Part shown: in pieces, positions 37,653-47,378 of the stretch
How positions within the stretch are numbered: the first letter of the stretch is position 1
Layout of the letters: each line of letters opens with the position of its first letter
Assembly: GCF_022397955.1 (NCBI RefSeq)
Contig: NZ_JAKEUQ010000003.1
Span: 2,499 to 66,498, forward strand
DNA from: Vibrio sp. Isolate32
Lineage (GTDB): Bacteria > Pseudomonadota > Gammaproteobacteria > Enterobacterales > Vibrionaceae
Reading direction: 5' to 3'
DNA length: 64,000 nucleotides
Made by a program: the position numbers and the translations under genes
Notes under the pieces: model-generated
Told to the model about the DNA's origin: nothing
What the model saw: only the letters and a program-made list of their open reading frames with translations
Databases searched by the model: none

Positions 37653-39647
37653 ATGCCTTCTCGTAAAGATCTAGCCAATGCAATTCGCGCACTTAGCATG
37701 GATGGCGTTCAACAAGCAAATTCAGGCCATCCTGGCGCACCTATGGGTATGGCTGACATCGCGGAGGTTCTTTGGCGTGGTCACTTGAACCACAACCCAG
37801 CAAACCCAGAGTGGGCTGACCGCGACCGCTTTGTCCTGTCTAACGGCCATGGTTCAATGTTGATTTACTCTCTGCTTCACCTTGCAGGCTACGAGCTTTC
37901 AATTGAAGACCTGAAAAACTTCCGTCAACTGCACTCTAAGACTCCTGGTCACCCAGAGTACGGTTACGCTCCTGGTATCGAAACAACGACTGGTCCTCTA
38001 GGTCAAGGCATCACTAACGCTGTTGGTATGGCGATGGCAGAGAAAGCACTGGCTGCACAGTTCAACAAAGAAGGCCACGATATCGTCGATCACTACACTT
38101 ATGCATTCATGGGTGATGGCTGTCTGATGGAAGGTATCTCTCACGAAGCATGTTCGCTAGCAGGTACGCTAGGTCTTGGTAAGCTGGTTGCTTTCTGGGA
38201 TGACAACGGTATTTCTATCGACGGTGAAGTGGAAGGTTGGTTCTCTGACGATACACCTAAGCGTTTTGAAGCATACGGCTGGCACGTAATTCCAGCAGTA
38301 GACGGCCATGATCCTGAAGCTATCAACGCTGCAATCGAAGCGGCTAAAGCTGATCCTCGCCCATCACTTATCTGTACTAAAACTATCATCGGTTTTGGTT
38401 CTCCAAACAAAGCGGGTACTCACGACTGTCACGGTGCTCCACTAGGCGCTGATGAAATCACAGCAACTAAAGCGGCGCTTGGTTGGGAACACGGTCCTTT
38501 CGAAATCCCAGCAGATATCGCTGCTGAGTGGAATGCGAAACAAGCGGGCGCAGAAAAAGAAGCTGCATGGAACGCGAAGTTTGACGCATACGCAGCGGCT
38601 TACCCTGAGCTAGCAGCAGAATTCAAACGTCGTACTAACGGTGAACTTCCAGCACAGTGGGAAGAGAAAGCAAACGCAATCATTGCTGACCTTCAAGCTA
38701 ACCCTGCAAACATCGCTTCACGTAAAGCGTCTCAAAACGCACTAGAAGCGTTCGGTTCTATGCTTCCAGAATTCATGGGCGGCTCTGCTGATCTTGCGCC
38801 TTCTAACTTGACTATGTGGTCTGGCTCTAAGTCGCTTGAAGCGAACGACTTCTCTGGTAACTACATCCACTACGGTGTACGAGAATTCGGTATGACGGCT
38901 ATCATGAACGGTATCGCTCTGCACGGTGGTTTCGTACCATACGGCGCTACTTTCCTAATGTTCATGGAATACGCTCGTAACGCAATGCGTATGGCGGCTC
39001 TGATGAAAGTTCAGAACATCCAAGTTTACACGCATGACTCTATCGGTCTTGGCGAAGATGGCCCAACTCACCAACCAGTTGAGCAAATGGCTTCTCTACG
39101 TCTAACGCCGAACATGAGCACATGGCGCCCATGTGACCAAGTTGAGTCTGCAGTGGCTTGGAAACTGGCTATCGAACGCAAAGACGGTCCAACGTCTCTA
39201 ATCTTTTCTCGTCAAAACCTTGCACAGCAAGAGCGTAACGAAGAGCAAGTAGCTAACATCGCGAAGGGTGGTTACATCCTGAAAGACTGTGAAGGTAAGC
39301 CAGAGCTAATCCTTATCGCTACAGGTTCTGAAGTTGAACTAGCGGTTAACGCTGCTGCTGAGCTGACAGCTGAAGGCAAGAAGGTACGTGTAGTATCTAT
39401 GCCTGCAACTGACGCATTCGATAAGCAAGACGCTGAGTACCGTGAATCTGTACTTCCATCTGACGTAACAGCTCGTATCGCTATCGAAGCTGGCATCGCT
39501 GACTTCTGGTACAAGTACGTTGGTTTCGGTGGCAAGATCATCGGTATGACAACATTCGGCGAATCTGCACCTGCAGGTGAGCTATTCAAGATGTTCGGTT
39601 TCACTGCTGAAAACGTAGTAAACATCGCAAAAGAGCTTCTTGCTTAA
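37653..39647 (+). CDS. tkt: Transketolase
   Basis: Thiamine-diphosphate enzyme of the non-oxidative pentose phosphate pathway. The ATG at 37653, with CAGGAG upstream, gives 664 residues starting [18 protein letters not shown]. Motifs: [18 protein letters not shown], the ThDP/Mg site [13 protein letters not shown], and the pyrimidine-domain [17 protein letters not shown]. It heads a run of sugar-phosphate enzyme genes (tkt, epd, pgk, fbaA). The codon choice is strongly biased, as expected for abundant protein. Confidence 0.98.
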   Translation: MPSRKDLANAIRALSMDGVQQANSGHPGAPMGMADIAEVLWRGHLNHNPANPEWADRDRFVLSNGHGSMLIYSLLHLAGYELSIEDLKNFRQLHSKTPGHPEYGYAPGIETTTGPLGQGITNAVGMAMAEKALAAQFNKEGHDIVDHYTYAFMGDGCLMEGISHEACSLAGTLGLGKLVAFWDDNGISIDGEVEGWFSDDTPKRFEAYGWHVIPAVDGHDPEAINAAIEAAKADPRPSLICTKTIIGFGSPNKAGTHDCHGAPLGADEITATKAALGWEHGPFEIPADIAAEWNAKQAGAEKEAAWNAKFDAYAAAYPELAAEFKRRTNGELPAQWEEKANAIIADLQANPANIASRKASQNALEAFGSMLPEFMGGSADLAPSNLTMWSGSKSLEANDFSGNYIHYGVREFGMTAIMNGIALHGGFVPYGATFLMFMEYARNAMRMAALMKVQNIQVYTHDSIGLGEDGPTHQPVEQMASLRLTPNMSTWRPCDQVESAVAWKLAIERKDGPTSLIFSRQNLAQQERNEEQVANIAKGGYILKDCEGKPELILIATGSEVELAVNAAAELTAEGKKVRVVSMPATDAFDKQDAEYRESVLPSDVTARIAIEAGIADFWYKYVGFGGKIIGMTTFGESAPAGELFKMFGFTAENVVNIAKELLA

Positions 39648-39684
39648 TCATTGATTGTTAGCCTCGTGCTAACTGTATAATGAG

Positions 39685-39717
39685 AGAAAAACCGAGCGTT
39701 GAGCTCGGTTTTTTTGT
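39685..39717 (+). terminator. Terminator after tkt
   Basis: AAAAACCGAGC and GCTCGGTTTTT pair closely (loop GTTGA) followed by a T run. Confidence 0.9.
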
Positions 39718-39861
39718 CTTTGGGATTCGTTTTCTTCTAGGCTTATCTCTACTAGCAACAGATTAACCTGTCTTAAATCAACGGGGTTATTCAAGTAATG
39801 CCTTTTGGGTAGGATTCAGTTATTATCTGTTGCACGAAATTTTGGTTAGATGTACGGAACT

Positions 39862-40911
39862 ATGCTAAAAGTCGCGATAAACGGATTTGGACGAATAGGG
39901 CGTAACGTATTACGCGCTGTTTATGAAAGTGGTAAAAGCCAACAAATCAAAGTAGTAGCAGTCAATGAGCTGGCTCAGCCTGACGCTATGGCACACCTAT
40001 TACAATACGACACCAGTCACGGTCGCTTCGGCAAGAAGATTTCTAACGACCAAGAACACATCTATGTTCATCATGGTCTCGGTGCGGAAGACAAAGGTGA
40101 CTTCGATACGATTCGTATTTTGCACCTTGCTGATATCGAGTTGTTGCCTTGGCGCGACTTAGAGGTGGATATCGTTCTCGATTGTACCGGTGTTTATGGC
40201 TGCCGAGCGGACGGCCTCGCGCATATTGCTGCTGGTGCAAAAAAGGTGCTCTTCTCACACCCGGGCGCTAATGACCTAGACAACACCATTATCTACGGCG
40301 TGAATCACCATACCATCGAAGCAGACCACAGAATCGTCTCCAATGGTTCATGTACCACCAACTGTATAGTCCCTATCATTAAGGTTCTTGATGACGCCTT
40401 TGGCATCGAGTCCGGTACTATTACGACTATTCACTCTTCAATGAATGATCAACAAGTTATAGATGCGTATCACATGGACTTGCGTCGTACTCGAGCTGCA
40501 AGCCAGTCCATTATTCCTGTCGATACTAAATTACATAAAGGTATTGAAAGAATTTTCCCGAAATTTTCTAACAAGTTTGAAGCGATTTCTGTGCGTGTAC
40601 CAACGGTAAACGTAACAGCGATGGATTTAAGTGTCACAATTAATGCAAATGTGAAAGTTAATGACATAAATCAAACCATTGTTAATGCATCCCAGTGTAC
40701 ATTACATAATATAGTTGACTATACTGAAGCGCCGCTCGTTTCCATCGACTTTAATCACGATCCCCATAGCGCAATCGTTGATGGTTCTCAAACTCGAGTG
40801 AGCAACGGCCACCTAGTGAAAATGCTAGTGTGGTGTGACAATGAATGGGGCTTTGCGAACCGAATGCTGGATACGGTTCTTGCAATGCAAGCTTCTGAAG
40901 GCAAGAAGTAA
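39862..40911 (+). CDS. epd: Erythrose-4-phosphate dehydrogenase Epd
   Basis: GAPDH-family enzyme oxidising erythrose-4-phosphate to 4-phosphoerythronate, toward pyridoxal phosphate. ATG 39862 gives 349 residues starting [20 protein letters not shown], with the catalytic [14 protein letters not shown] call Epd rather than glycolytic GAPDH because of the epd-pgk-fbaA order and the [20 protein letters not shown] segment, characteristic of Epd. Unlike its neighbours it has ordinary codon use, so it is probably weakly expressed although it precedes pgk. Confidence 0.95.
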   Translation: MLKVAINGFGRIGRNVLRAVYESGKSQQIKVVAVNELAQPDAMAHLLQYDTSHGRFGKKISNDQEHIYVHHGLGAEDKGDFDTIRILHLADIELLPWRDLEVDIVLDCTGVYGCRADGLAHIAAGAKKVLFSHPGANDLDNTIIYGVNHHTIEADHRIVSNGSCTTNCIVPIIKVLDDAFGIESGTITTIHSSMNDQQVIDAYHMDLRRTRAASQSIIPVDTKLHKGIERIFPKFSNKFEAISVRVPTVNVTAMDLSVTINANVKVNDINQTIVNASQCTLHNIVDYTEAPLVSIDFNHDPHSAIVDGSQTRVSNGHLVKMLVWCDNEWGFANRMLDTVLAMQASEGKK

Positions 40912-41077
40912 GACCTAGAAGCAAATGTGCGGATTATTTATTTTTTAGCTTGAAATAAATGTTAAGTGTCCACATATTATCAGTAGTGAAAGAATTACCA
41001 GTTGAATAATTTATAGGCTTAGCAGGGTTGCTGAGTTTCCAAAACTTTATATTTATTTAAATTTGAGAGGACAAATC

Positions 41078-42241
41078 ATGTCTGTGATCAAGATGACTGA
41101 CCTGGAACTTGCAGGTAAACGCGTATTTATCCGTGCTGACCTAAACGTACCAGTAAAAGACGGTAAAGTAACTTCAGATGCACGTATCCTAGCATCTCTA
41201 CCAACAATCAAACTTTGCCTAGAAGCTGGCGCAAAGGTAATGGTTACTTCTCACCTTGGTCGTCCTACTGAAGGCGAATACAACGAAGAGTTCTCTCTAG
41301 CTCCTGTAGTTAACTACCTAAACGACGCACTAGACTGCGAAGTTAAGCTAGCTAAAGATTACCTAAACGGCCTAGAGCTAAACGCTGGTGAACTAGTTGT
41401 TCTTGAAAACGTTCGTTTCAACGAAGGTGAGAAGAAGAACGAAGAAGCACTTTCTAAGCAGTACGCTGCGCTATGTGACATCTTCGTGATGGACGCATTC
41501 GGTACAGCTCACCGTGCACAAGCATCTACTCACGGCGTTGGTACTCACGCTCCTGTAGCATGTGCTGGCCCTCTTCTTGCTGCTGAGCTTGAAGCTCTTG
41601 GCAAAGCAATGGATAACCCAGAGCGTCCGCTAGTTGCTATCGTTGGTGGTTCTAAAGTATCTACTAAGCTAACTGTTCTTGAGTCTCTATCTAAAATCGC
41701 TGACCAACTTGTTGTTGGTGGTGGTATCGCGAACACATTTATCGCAGCTGAAGGCCACAACGTAGGTAAGTCTCTATACGAAGCTGATCTAGTTGAAACG
41801 GCTCAAAAGCTAATGAAAGAGTGTGCTATCCCAGTAGCAACTGACGTTGCATGTGCTAAAGCATTCGACGAAAACGCAGAAGCTGAAATCAAGCACGTTT
41901 CTGAAGTTCAAGACGACGACATGATCTTCGACCTTGGCCCAGATTCAACTGCAGCACTAGCTGAAATCATCGGCAACGCAAAAACTATCCTTTGGAACGG
42001 CCCTGTAGGCGTATTCGAATTCAAAAACTTCGAAGCGGGTACAGCTGGTATCTCTAAAGCAATCGCTGAGTCTGCAGGTTTCTCTGTAGCAGGTGGTGGT
42101 GACACGCTAGCAGCTATCGACAAGTTCGGTATCAAAGCTGACGTTTCTTACATCTCTACTGGCGGTGGCGCTTTCCTTGAATTCGTTGAAGGTAAAGTAC
42201 TTCCTGCAGTAGCAATGCTTGAAGAGCGTGCTAAAGCATAA
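41078..42241 (+). CDS. pgk: Phosphoglycerate kinase
   Basis: Glycolytic ATP-forming step. The ATG at 41078 (GAGAGG upstream) gives 387 residues. Visible motifs: [41 protein letters not shown] and the nucleotide-binding [13 protein letters not shown]. Leucine is encoded almost wholly by CTA/CTT and the codon set is narrow, a sign of very high expression. It follows epd by 166 bases, enough for its own promoter. Confidence 0.98.
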   Translation: MSVIKMTDLELAGKRVFIRADLNVPVKDGKVTSDARILASLPTIKLCLEAGAKVMVTSHLGRPTEGEYNEEFSLAPVVNYLNDALDCEVKLAKDYLNGLELNAGELVVLENVRFNEGEKKNEEALSKQYAALCDIFVMDAFGTAHRAQASTHGVGTHAPVACAGPLLAAELEALGKAMDNPERPLVAIVGGSKVSTKLTVLESLSKIADQLVVGGGIANTFIAAEGHNVGKSLYEADLVETAQKLMKECAIPVATDVACAKAFDENAEAEIKHVSEVQDDDMIFDLGPDSTAALAEIIGNAKTILWNGPVGVFEFKNFEAGTAGISKAIAESAGFSVAGGGDTLAAIDKFGIKADVSYISTGGGAFLEFVEGKVLPAVAMLEERAKA

Positions 42242-42248
42242 TTGATTT

Positions 42249-42280
42249 AGAAAGGCGAGATGCGAATCTCGCCTTTTAAC
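42249..42280 (+). terminator. Terminator after pgk
   Basis: AAAGGCGAGAT and ATCTCGCCTTT (loop GCGA) followed by T. The stem may still allow some read-through to fbaA. Confidence 0.82.
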
Positions 42281-42396
42281 GTTTGCTGCATATCACACTT
42301 TTTTGCTAGAATGGCACAAGTTGTGAGCAAACGATTGCAAGTTTTTGAACTTAAGTTTTTTAATCTTAAAACGATAGAATAAATAGGACTATTTCC

Positions 42397-43473
42397 ATGT
42401 CTAAGATCTTCGATTTTGTAAAACCTGGTGTGATTTCTGGCGATGACGTACAGAAAGTATTTGAAGTAGCAAAAGAAAACAAATTTGCTCTTCCTGCTGT
42501 AAACGTTGTTGGTACTGACTCTGTAAACGCAGTACTAGAAGCAGCTGCTAAAGTTAAAGCTCCAGTAGTTGTTCAGTTCTCTAACGGTGGCGCTGCATTC
42601 TTCGCTGGTAAAGGCGTTAAACTTGAAGGTCAAGGTGCACAAATCCTTGGTGCTGTAGCTGGTGCAAAATACGTACACGCTGTAGCTGAAGCTTACGGTG
42701 TTCCAGTTATCCTGCACACTGACCACGCTGCTAAGAAACTTCTTCCATGGATCGACGGTCTACTAGACGCTGGTGAAGAGTTCTTCGCACAAACTGGTAA
42801 GCCTCTATTCTCTTCTCACATGCTAGACCTTTCTGAAGAGTCTCTAGAAGAGAACATCGAAACATGTGCTAAGTACCTAGAGCGCATGGCTAAAATGAAT
42901 ATGACAATCGAGATCGAACTTGGTTGTACTGGTGGTGAAGAAGACGGCGTAGATAACTCTGATATGGACGCATCTGAGCTTTACACTTCTCCTGAAGACG
43001 TAGCATACGCTTACGAGAAACTAATGGCTGTTAGCCCACGTTTCACTATCGCTGCATCTTTTGGTAACGTACACGGTGTTTACCAAGCTGGTAACGTTGT
43101 ACTTACTCCAACTATCCTACGTGACTCTCAAGCATACTGTGCAGAGAAGTTCGGTATCGCACCTAACGCTCTAAACTTCGTATTCCACGGTGGTTCTGGT
43201 TCTTCTGAAGCAGAAATCCAAGAGTCTATCGGCTACGGTGTTATCAAAATGAACATCGATACTGATACACAGTGGGCAACTTGGGACGGTATCCGTCAGT
43301 ACTCTGCTGACAACTTCGATTTCCTACAAGGTCAAATCGGTAACCCAACTGGCGAAGCTGCTCCAAACAAGAAGTACTACGATCCACGCGTATGGCTACG
43401 TGCTGGTCAAGCTTCAATGGTTGCTCGTCTAGAGAAAGCATTCGCTGACCTTAACGCTGTAGACGTACTATAA
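42397..43473 (+). CDS. fbaA: Fructose-bisphosphate aldolase, class II
   Basis: Zinc-dependent aldolase of 358 residues. Zinc and substrate motifs are visible: HTDHAAKKLLPW (catalytic Asp and zinc His), ELGCTGGEEDGVDNSD, and the later VFHGGSGSS and KMNIDTDTQWA. It has the same length as E. coli FbaA and sits in the epd-pgk-fbaA-mscS order. Codon use is as strongly biased as in pgk. Confidence 0.98.
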   Translation: MSKIFDFVKPGVISGDDVQKVFEVAKENKFALPAVNVVGTDSVNAVLEAAAKVKAPVVVQFSNGGAAFFAGKGVKLEGQGAQILGAVAGAKYVHAVAEAYGVPVILHTDHAAKKLLPWIDGLLDAGEEFFAQTGKPLFSSHMLDLSEESLEENIETCAKYLERMAKMNMTIEIELGCTGGEEDGVDNSDMDASELYTSPEDVAYAYEKLMAVSPRFTIAASFGNVHGVYQAGNVVLTPTILRDSQAYCAEKFGIAPNALNFVFHGGSGSSEAEIQESIGYGVIKMNIDTDTQWATWDGIRQYSADNFDFLQGQIGNPTGEAAPNKKYYDPRVWLRAGQASMVARLEKAFADLNAVDVL

Positions 43474-43501
43474 TTCTTTGAATTAAGTACTTTCTAAGTT
43501 T

Positions 43502-43532
43502 TAAAAACCCGCTCATTGAGCGGGTTTTTTAT
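43502..43532 (+). terminator. Terminator after fbaA
   Basis: AAAACCCGCTC and GAGCGGGTTTT form a perfect stem (loop ATT) followed by TTATG. Confidence 0.92.
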
Positions 43533-43845
43533 GCCTGATAAAAACTTGTATTAAATATGTGAAAAACCTAGCCTACTGTGAATAAATTTCGTAGTCTTTT
43601 AGTTATCGGTATTTGTGTTTATCGGTAAGTTATAATAATTCAAGAGCTTACATAAATATGACTTTGCAATCTATCAAAGATAGGATATCGTGCCGAAAAA
43701 CTGAACTTGGTTCAGTTTATAAAAAAGGACCTAGCTTAGCTTACTTTTAAAACAATAACTTGGCGTAAATTAAACGTTTTTCTTGTTGAGTAAGTTTGGC
43801 CTAAGGCGGTTAAGCTTGAAGCATATTATATAGAGGATGCAAATT
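43533..43845. promoter_or_regulatory. Upstream region of mscS
   Basis: About 310 bases without a gene. It holds a perfect 9-bp stem, AAACTGAAC (43698-43706) with GTTCAGTTT (43710-43718), loop TTG, flanked on the left by CTATCAAAGATAG. On the plus strand no T run follows. The promoter of mscS must lie here. Confidence 0.45.
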
Positions 43846-44712
43846 ATGGCTGATAGTTCGACAGCGATTGAGACTCCACTTGTGGATGGTCTGTCTCACG
43901 CAGAACAGTGGTTAATGAGTAACTCGGAATTGTTTATTCAATACGGTGTAAACATCATTTCAGCACTGCTAATTTTTCTTATTGGTAATTTTGTTATTAA
44001 AGCCATCGCGAATAGTGTGTCTAAAGTTCTTCAGAAGAAGAAAATGGACCAAGCGGTTGTGGAATTCATCCACGCTTTAGTTCGTTACTTGTTGTTTGTT
44101 ATTGTTTTGATTGCAGCTCTTGGTCGCCTTGGTGTTCAAACTGCATCTGTGGTTGCTGTAATTGGTGCGGCTGGTTTAGCTATTGGTCTTGCACTACAAG
44201 GCTCGTTGTCTAACTTTGCAGCTGGAGTGCTTATCGTTGCATTTCGTCCATTTAAATCTGGTGATTACGTAGAAATTGGCGGTGTTGCAGGTTCAGTTGA
44301 TTCGATTCAAATCTTCCAAACGGTTCTAACAACGCCTGATAACAAAATGGTTGTAGTACCAAACGGCAGCGTTATCGGTAGCCCAATCACTAACTACTCT
44401 CGTCATGCGACACGTCGTATCGACCTAATGATCGGTGTTTCTTACGGTGCAGATCTACAAAAGACCAAAAAGCTTTTGACTAAGATCTGTGAATCTGACG
44501 AGCGTGTATTGAAAGAACCTAGTGTTCAAGTTGGTGTTCACACGCTAGCTGATTCTTCAGTTAACTTCGTGGTTCGCCCATGGGTTAGCACTGCTGATTA
44601 CTGGAGTGTTTACTTCGACCTAATGCAAGCAATCAAAGAAGGCTTGGATAAAGAAGGTATCGAAATCCCATTTCCACAAATGGATGTTCACATGAACAAA
44701 GTTGAGGGCTAA
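43846..44712 (+). CDS. mscS: Small-conductance mechanosensitive channel MscS
   Basis: Heptameric channel opened by membrane tension, protecting cells from hypo-osmotic shock. From ATG 43846 (AGAGG nine bases upstream; an ATG three codons earlier overlaps that site) the protein has 288 residues. Three membrane segments near the N terminus, the pore-lining Ala/Gly helix VIGAAGLAIGLALQGSLSNFAAG, and the beta domain with FKSGDYVEIGGVAGSVDSIQ follow the MscS plan. Gene order fbaA-mscS-argO equals E. coli. Confidence 0.97.
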   Translation: MADSSTAIETPLVDGLSHAEQWLMSNSELFIQYGVNIISALLIFLIGNFVIKAIANSVSKVLQKKKMDQAVVEFIHALVRYLLFVIVLIAALGRLGVQTASVVAVIGAAGLAIGLALQGSLSNFAAGVLIVAFRPFKSGDYVEIGGVAGSVDSIQIFQTVLTTPDNKMVVVPNGSVIGSPITNYSRHATRRIDLMIGVSYGADLQKTKKLLTKICESDERVLKEPSVQVGVHTLADSSVNFVVRPWVSTADYWSVYFDLMQAIKEGLDKEGIEIPFPQMDVHMNKVEG

Positions 44713-44732
44713 TAAAGCTTCGACAAGTTGAA

Positions 44733-44767
44733 TAAAAGGCGGATAACTTAGGTTATCCGCCTTTTTC
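44733..44767. terminator. Terminator between mscS and argO
   Basis: AAAAGGCGGATAACT and AGGTTATCCGCCTTTT form a long stem with T runs, placed between convergent genes. Confidence 0.9.
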
Positions 44768-44792
44768 TTGGAGCTATATTTTCAGACTATTT

Positions 44793-45422
44793 CTACCAAT
44801 ACTGCTCAATAAGTCCATTAGCGAGTACGGCTGCGATGGCAAACATCATGGTCGCAACAGCGATATCAATGCCTTTCTTAACACTTGGTTTAGATAGTGT
44901 TGGGCCAAGTTTTGCAGCACCCAGTGAGAGCGAGTAGAACCACACAAAAGACGCAAGGATTGTCCCCAAAGCGAAGGCAAGACGATCGTTACCTTCAAAT
45001 TGACCACCAATCGAGCCTAAGATAACCACAGTGTCTAGATACAAGTGAGGGTTTAGCACGGTCACTGCCAATGCACCTAGGATGACAGTGCGTTTACCAC
45101 GAGCCAATATTTCACCTTTTGATTCCTTGTCTGATGGTGCTTTAAAAGCACTACGCAGCGACAACAAACCATAGACAGTCAGGAAAGCGATACCACCTAG
45201 TGTCACTGAAGTGAGCAGTACTTCATTTTTCGACAAGATAGCGCCACCACAAAAGATGCCTAACGAAATAAATAAGGTATCGAGCAAGCTACAAATCGTT
45301 GCTGTGGTTAAATGGTGATTGCGCTTTATCCCTTGATTTAGGACGTACGCATTTTGTGCGCCAATAGGGATAATCATGCTTGCCCCTAGACCAAAACCTT
45401 GTAATAAAACCCAAAAACTCAT
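44793..45422 (-). CDS. argO: Arginine exporter ArgO (LysE family)
   Basis: A 209-residue membrane protein with about six segments and the LysE-family signature GLGASMIIPIGAQNAYVLNQG at the start, then VTVLNPHLYLDTVVILG. ArgO exports arginine (and in some species lysine). It is divergent from the LysR-type gene argP, its known activator in E. coli, across 143 bases that should include the ArgP operator. Confidence 0.93.
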   Translation of the reverse strand: MSFWVLLQGFGLGASMIIPIGAQNAYVLNQGIKRNHHLTTATICSLLDTLFISLGIFCGGAILSKNEVLLTSVTLGGIAFLTVYGLLSLRSAFKAPSDKESKGEILARGKRTVILGALAVTVLNPHLYLDTVVILGSIGGQFEGNDRLAFALGTILASFVWFYSLSLGAAKLGPTLSKPSVKKGIDIAVATMMFAIAAVLANGLIEQYW

Positions 45423-45565
45423 TTTAACCTCCTATTTAATTAACGACACATGCTGGTAATAAGGGGAAGATACTCCGCTCCTTTTGATAAGTATAATTAA
45501 TGATTTTAATCCATTATTAGAGTTGCTAATGTAGTGTAAGGTTTGATTAAAAAGGCAGCAAAGTG

Positions 45566-46462
45566 ATGCGTGGTTTGGATTACAAATGGATAGAAGCGCT
45601 AGATGCCGTGGTTAAACAACGCAGTTTTGAAAGGGCGGCAGAGCAGTTATATATCTCCCAATCAGCGGTATCGCAGCGCATTAAACAGCTAGAAAAGTGG
45701 CTCGCTCAACCTGCATTGGTAAGGGGAAACCCACCTAGGCCAACCCCGGCTGGTAAAAAGTTACTAGGCTTATATCGTCGAGTTCGTTTATTGGAGCATG
45801 AACTCGTTCCCGAGCTGTTGAATCAAGATGGTAATCAGCCTCTATCAATATCCATTGCTACCAACGCGGATAGCCTAGCAACTTGGTTACTGCCAGCTTT
45901 GTCGGATGTAATGAAGTCGCGCCAAGTGGAATTGAACCTCGCTATTCATGGCGAATCGAGAACTATAGAGAAGATCAAAAGTGGTGAAGTTGCAGGTGCA
46001 ATTAGTTTGGAGTCTCAAGCGATTACTGGTTGCAGTGCCGACTACCTTGGTCGCATGGATTATGTGTGTGTGGCAAGTCCAGACTTTCATAAGCGCTACT
46101 TCTCTGAAGGGGTCAACTACACCACATTGAGAAAAGCTCCAGCAGTGTCTTATGATCAATACGATGACCTACATAAGACGTTTCTGCATGATCATTTTAA
46201 TGTGCCTAGAGATAGTGTCATCAACCATACGGTTGGCAGCTCAGAAGCGTTTGTGCGTTTGGCCTTATCGGGTGTTGCCTACTGTTTGATTCCAAGGTTA
46301 CAGATCATCGAGGAGCTAGAATCGGGTTCGTTGGTTGATATTACACCCGGGTTTTTATTGTCCTATAGGATTTACTGGCACCATTGGCAGCTTGAAAGTG
46401 GGGTACTTAAAGAGATCTCGCAAGCGATCTTGAGTTTTGCTCACGAACACTTACCACAGTGA
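45566..46462 (+). CDS. argP: LysR-type regulator ArgP
   Basis: LysR regulator of argO that responds to arginine and lysine. ATG 45566 gives 298 residues (a GTG sits one codon before). The N-terminal helix-turn-helix is [20 protein letters not shown], and the beginning [21 protein letters not shown] and [16 protein letters not shown] match ArgP specifically. The remainder is the effector-binding domain. Divergent from argO, as required for this regulator-target pair. Confidence 0.94.
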   Translation: MRGLDYKWIEALDAVVKQRSFERAAEQLYISQSAVSQRIKQLEKWLAQPALVRGNPPRPTPAGKKLLGLYRRVRLLEHELVPELLNQDGNQPLSISIATNADSLATWLLPALSDVMKSRQVELNLAIHGESRTIEKIKSGEVAGAISLESQAITGCSADYLGRMDYVCVASPDFHKRYFSEGVNYTTLRKAPAVSYDQYDDLHKTFLHDHFNVPRDSVINHTVGSSEAFVRLALSGVAYCLIPRLQIIEELESGSLVDITPGFLLSYRIYWHHWQLESGVLKEISQAILSFAHEHLPQ

Positions 46463-46574
46463 GCTGGTGGTTTTTTCAGCGTCAAAGTTCTGTTAGAAGT
46501 GCGGTGCTTAGATTGGATAAACGGCAAATTACTCTATGATAAAAAGACATTTGTTTAGCATAGGTCTCCCCCCC

Positions 46575-47282
46575 ATGAAGTTTGTACCAAAGATGTTAGC
46601 AACCTCTCTTATAGCAGCCCTAAGTGCTGTAAGTTTCTCAGCATTGGCTAATTCGCCATCTTTTCCACACATTTCGACGACCGGTTACGGTGAAGTGGTG
46701 GCGACGCCAGATATGGCGACATTTTCAGTCAGAGTTGTAGAGTCAACGATGACCGCAGAGCAAGCAAAGATCACTGTTGATAAAGTGGTGACGAGCTTCC
46801 TTAATAATCTGCATAAAGCAGGGGTTGATGAGGCGAGTGTTCATAGTTCTAACCTTTATCTAGCCCCTCAATATCACTACCCGAAAGACGGCAAGCCGGA
46901 GTTAGTCGGTTACCGAGCTTCACGTAATGTGACGGTTGAAGTTAAGGATTTATCGAATCTTAATGAGTATATGGATATGGCTATTGCTCAAGGGATTAAC
47001 CAGATCGATAACATCCAATTGCAAGTGCGTGACCAAGCAAAATATCAAGAGCAAGCGCGTTTAGAAGCAATCAAAGATGCAAGAGCAAAAGCTAAATCAT
47101 TAGCGACTGGTTTTGAGCGTGAGCTCGGCGATGTGTGGCGTGTTGATTACAACGCACAGTCTTCTCAGCCGGTACTAATGCGTTCTATGGCGATGGATGC
47201 GAGAACGGAGTCGAACTCTTATGAAGACTCAACGATCACTATTCGTGATCGTGTAAATGTGATCTATCAGCTTGAAGAGTAA
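46575..47282 (+). CDS. yggE: SIMPL-domain protein YggE
   Basis: Exported SIMPL-domain protein (DUF541) associated with oxidative-stress defence. ATG 46575 gives 235 residues with a signal peptide (MKFVPKMLATSLIAALSAVS..., cleavage after SALA) and the family motif STTGYGEVVATPDMATFSV. ATG 46536 would add 13 residues. No ribosome site is seen before either start: 46575 is preceded by seven Cs. Neighbour order argO/argP/yggE/serA is nearly that of E. coli. Confidence 0.9.
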   Translation: MKFVPKMLATSLIAALSAVSFSALANSPSFPHISTTGYGEVVATPDMATFSVRVVESTMTAEQAKITVDKVVTSFLNNLHKAGVDEASVHSSNLYLAPQYHYPKDGKPELVGYRASRNVTVEVKDLSNLNEYMDMAIAQGINQIDNIQLQVRDQAKYQEQARLEAIKDARAKAKSLATGFERELGDVWRVDYNAQSSQPVLMRSMAMDARTESNSYEDSTITIRDRVNVIYQLEE

Positions 47283-47303
47283 TTAGATCATCATGATCTA
47301 ATT
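47281..47303. repeat. Perfect 23-base palindrome after yggE
   Basis: AATTAGATCAT and ATGATCTAATT flank a single C. The left arm overlaps the yggE stop codon. It could form a hairpin ahead of the terminator at 47324 or bind a dimeric protein. Confidence 0.6.
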
Positions 47304-47322
47304 GCCTACCATAGCCCAAATA

Positions 47323-47360
47323 TTAAAAAGGCTCTCGCAATGAGAGCCTTTTTGTTTTTC
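47323..47360. terminator. Terminator between yggE and serA
   Basis: AAAAAGGCTCTC and GAGAGCCTTTTT form a strong stem (loop GCAAT), with a T run on the right and A run on the left, serving both convergent genes. Confidence 0.92.
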
Positions 47361-47378
47361 TAATATCGAATTCGATGA

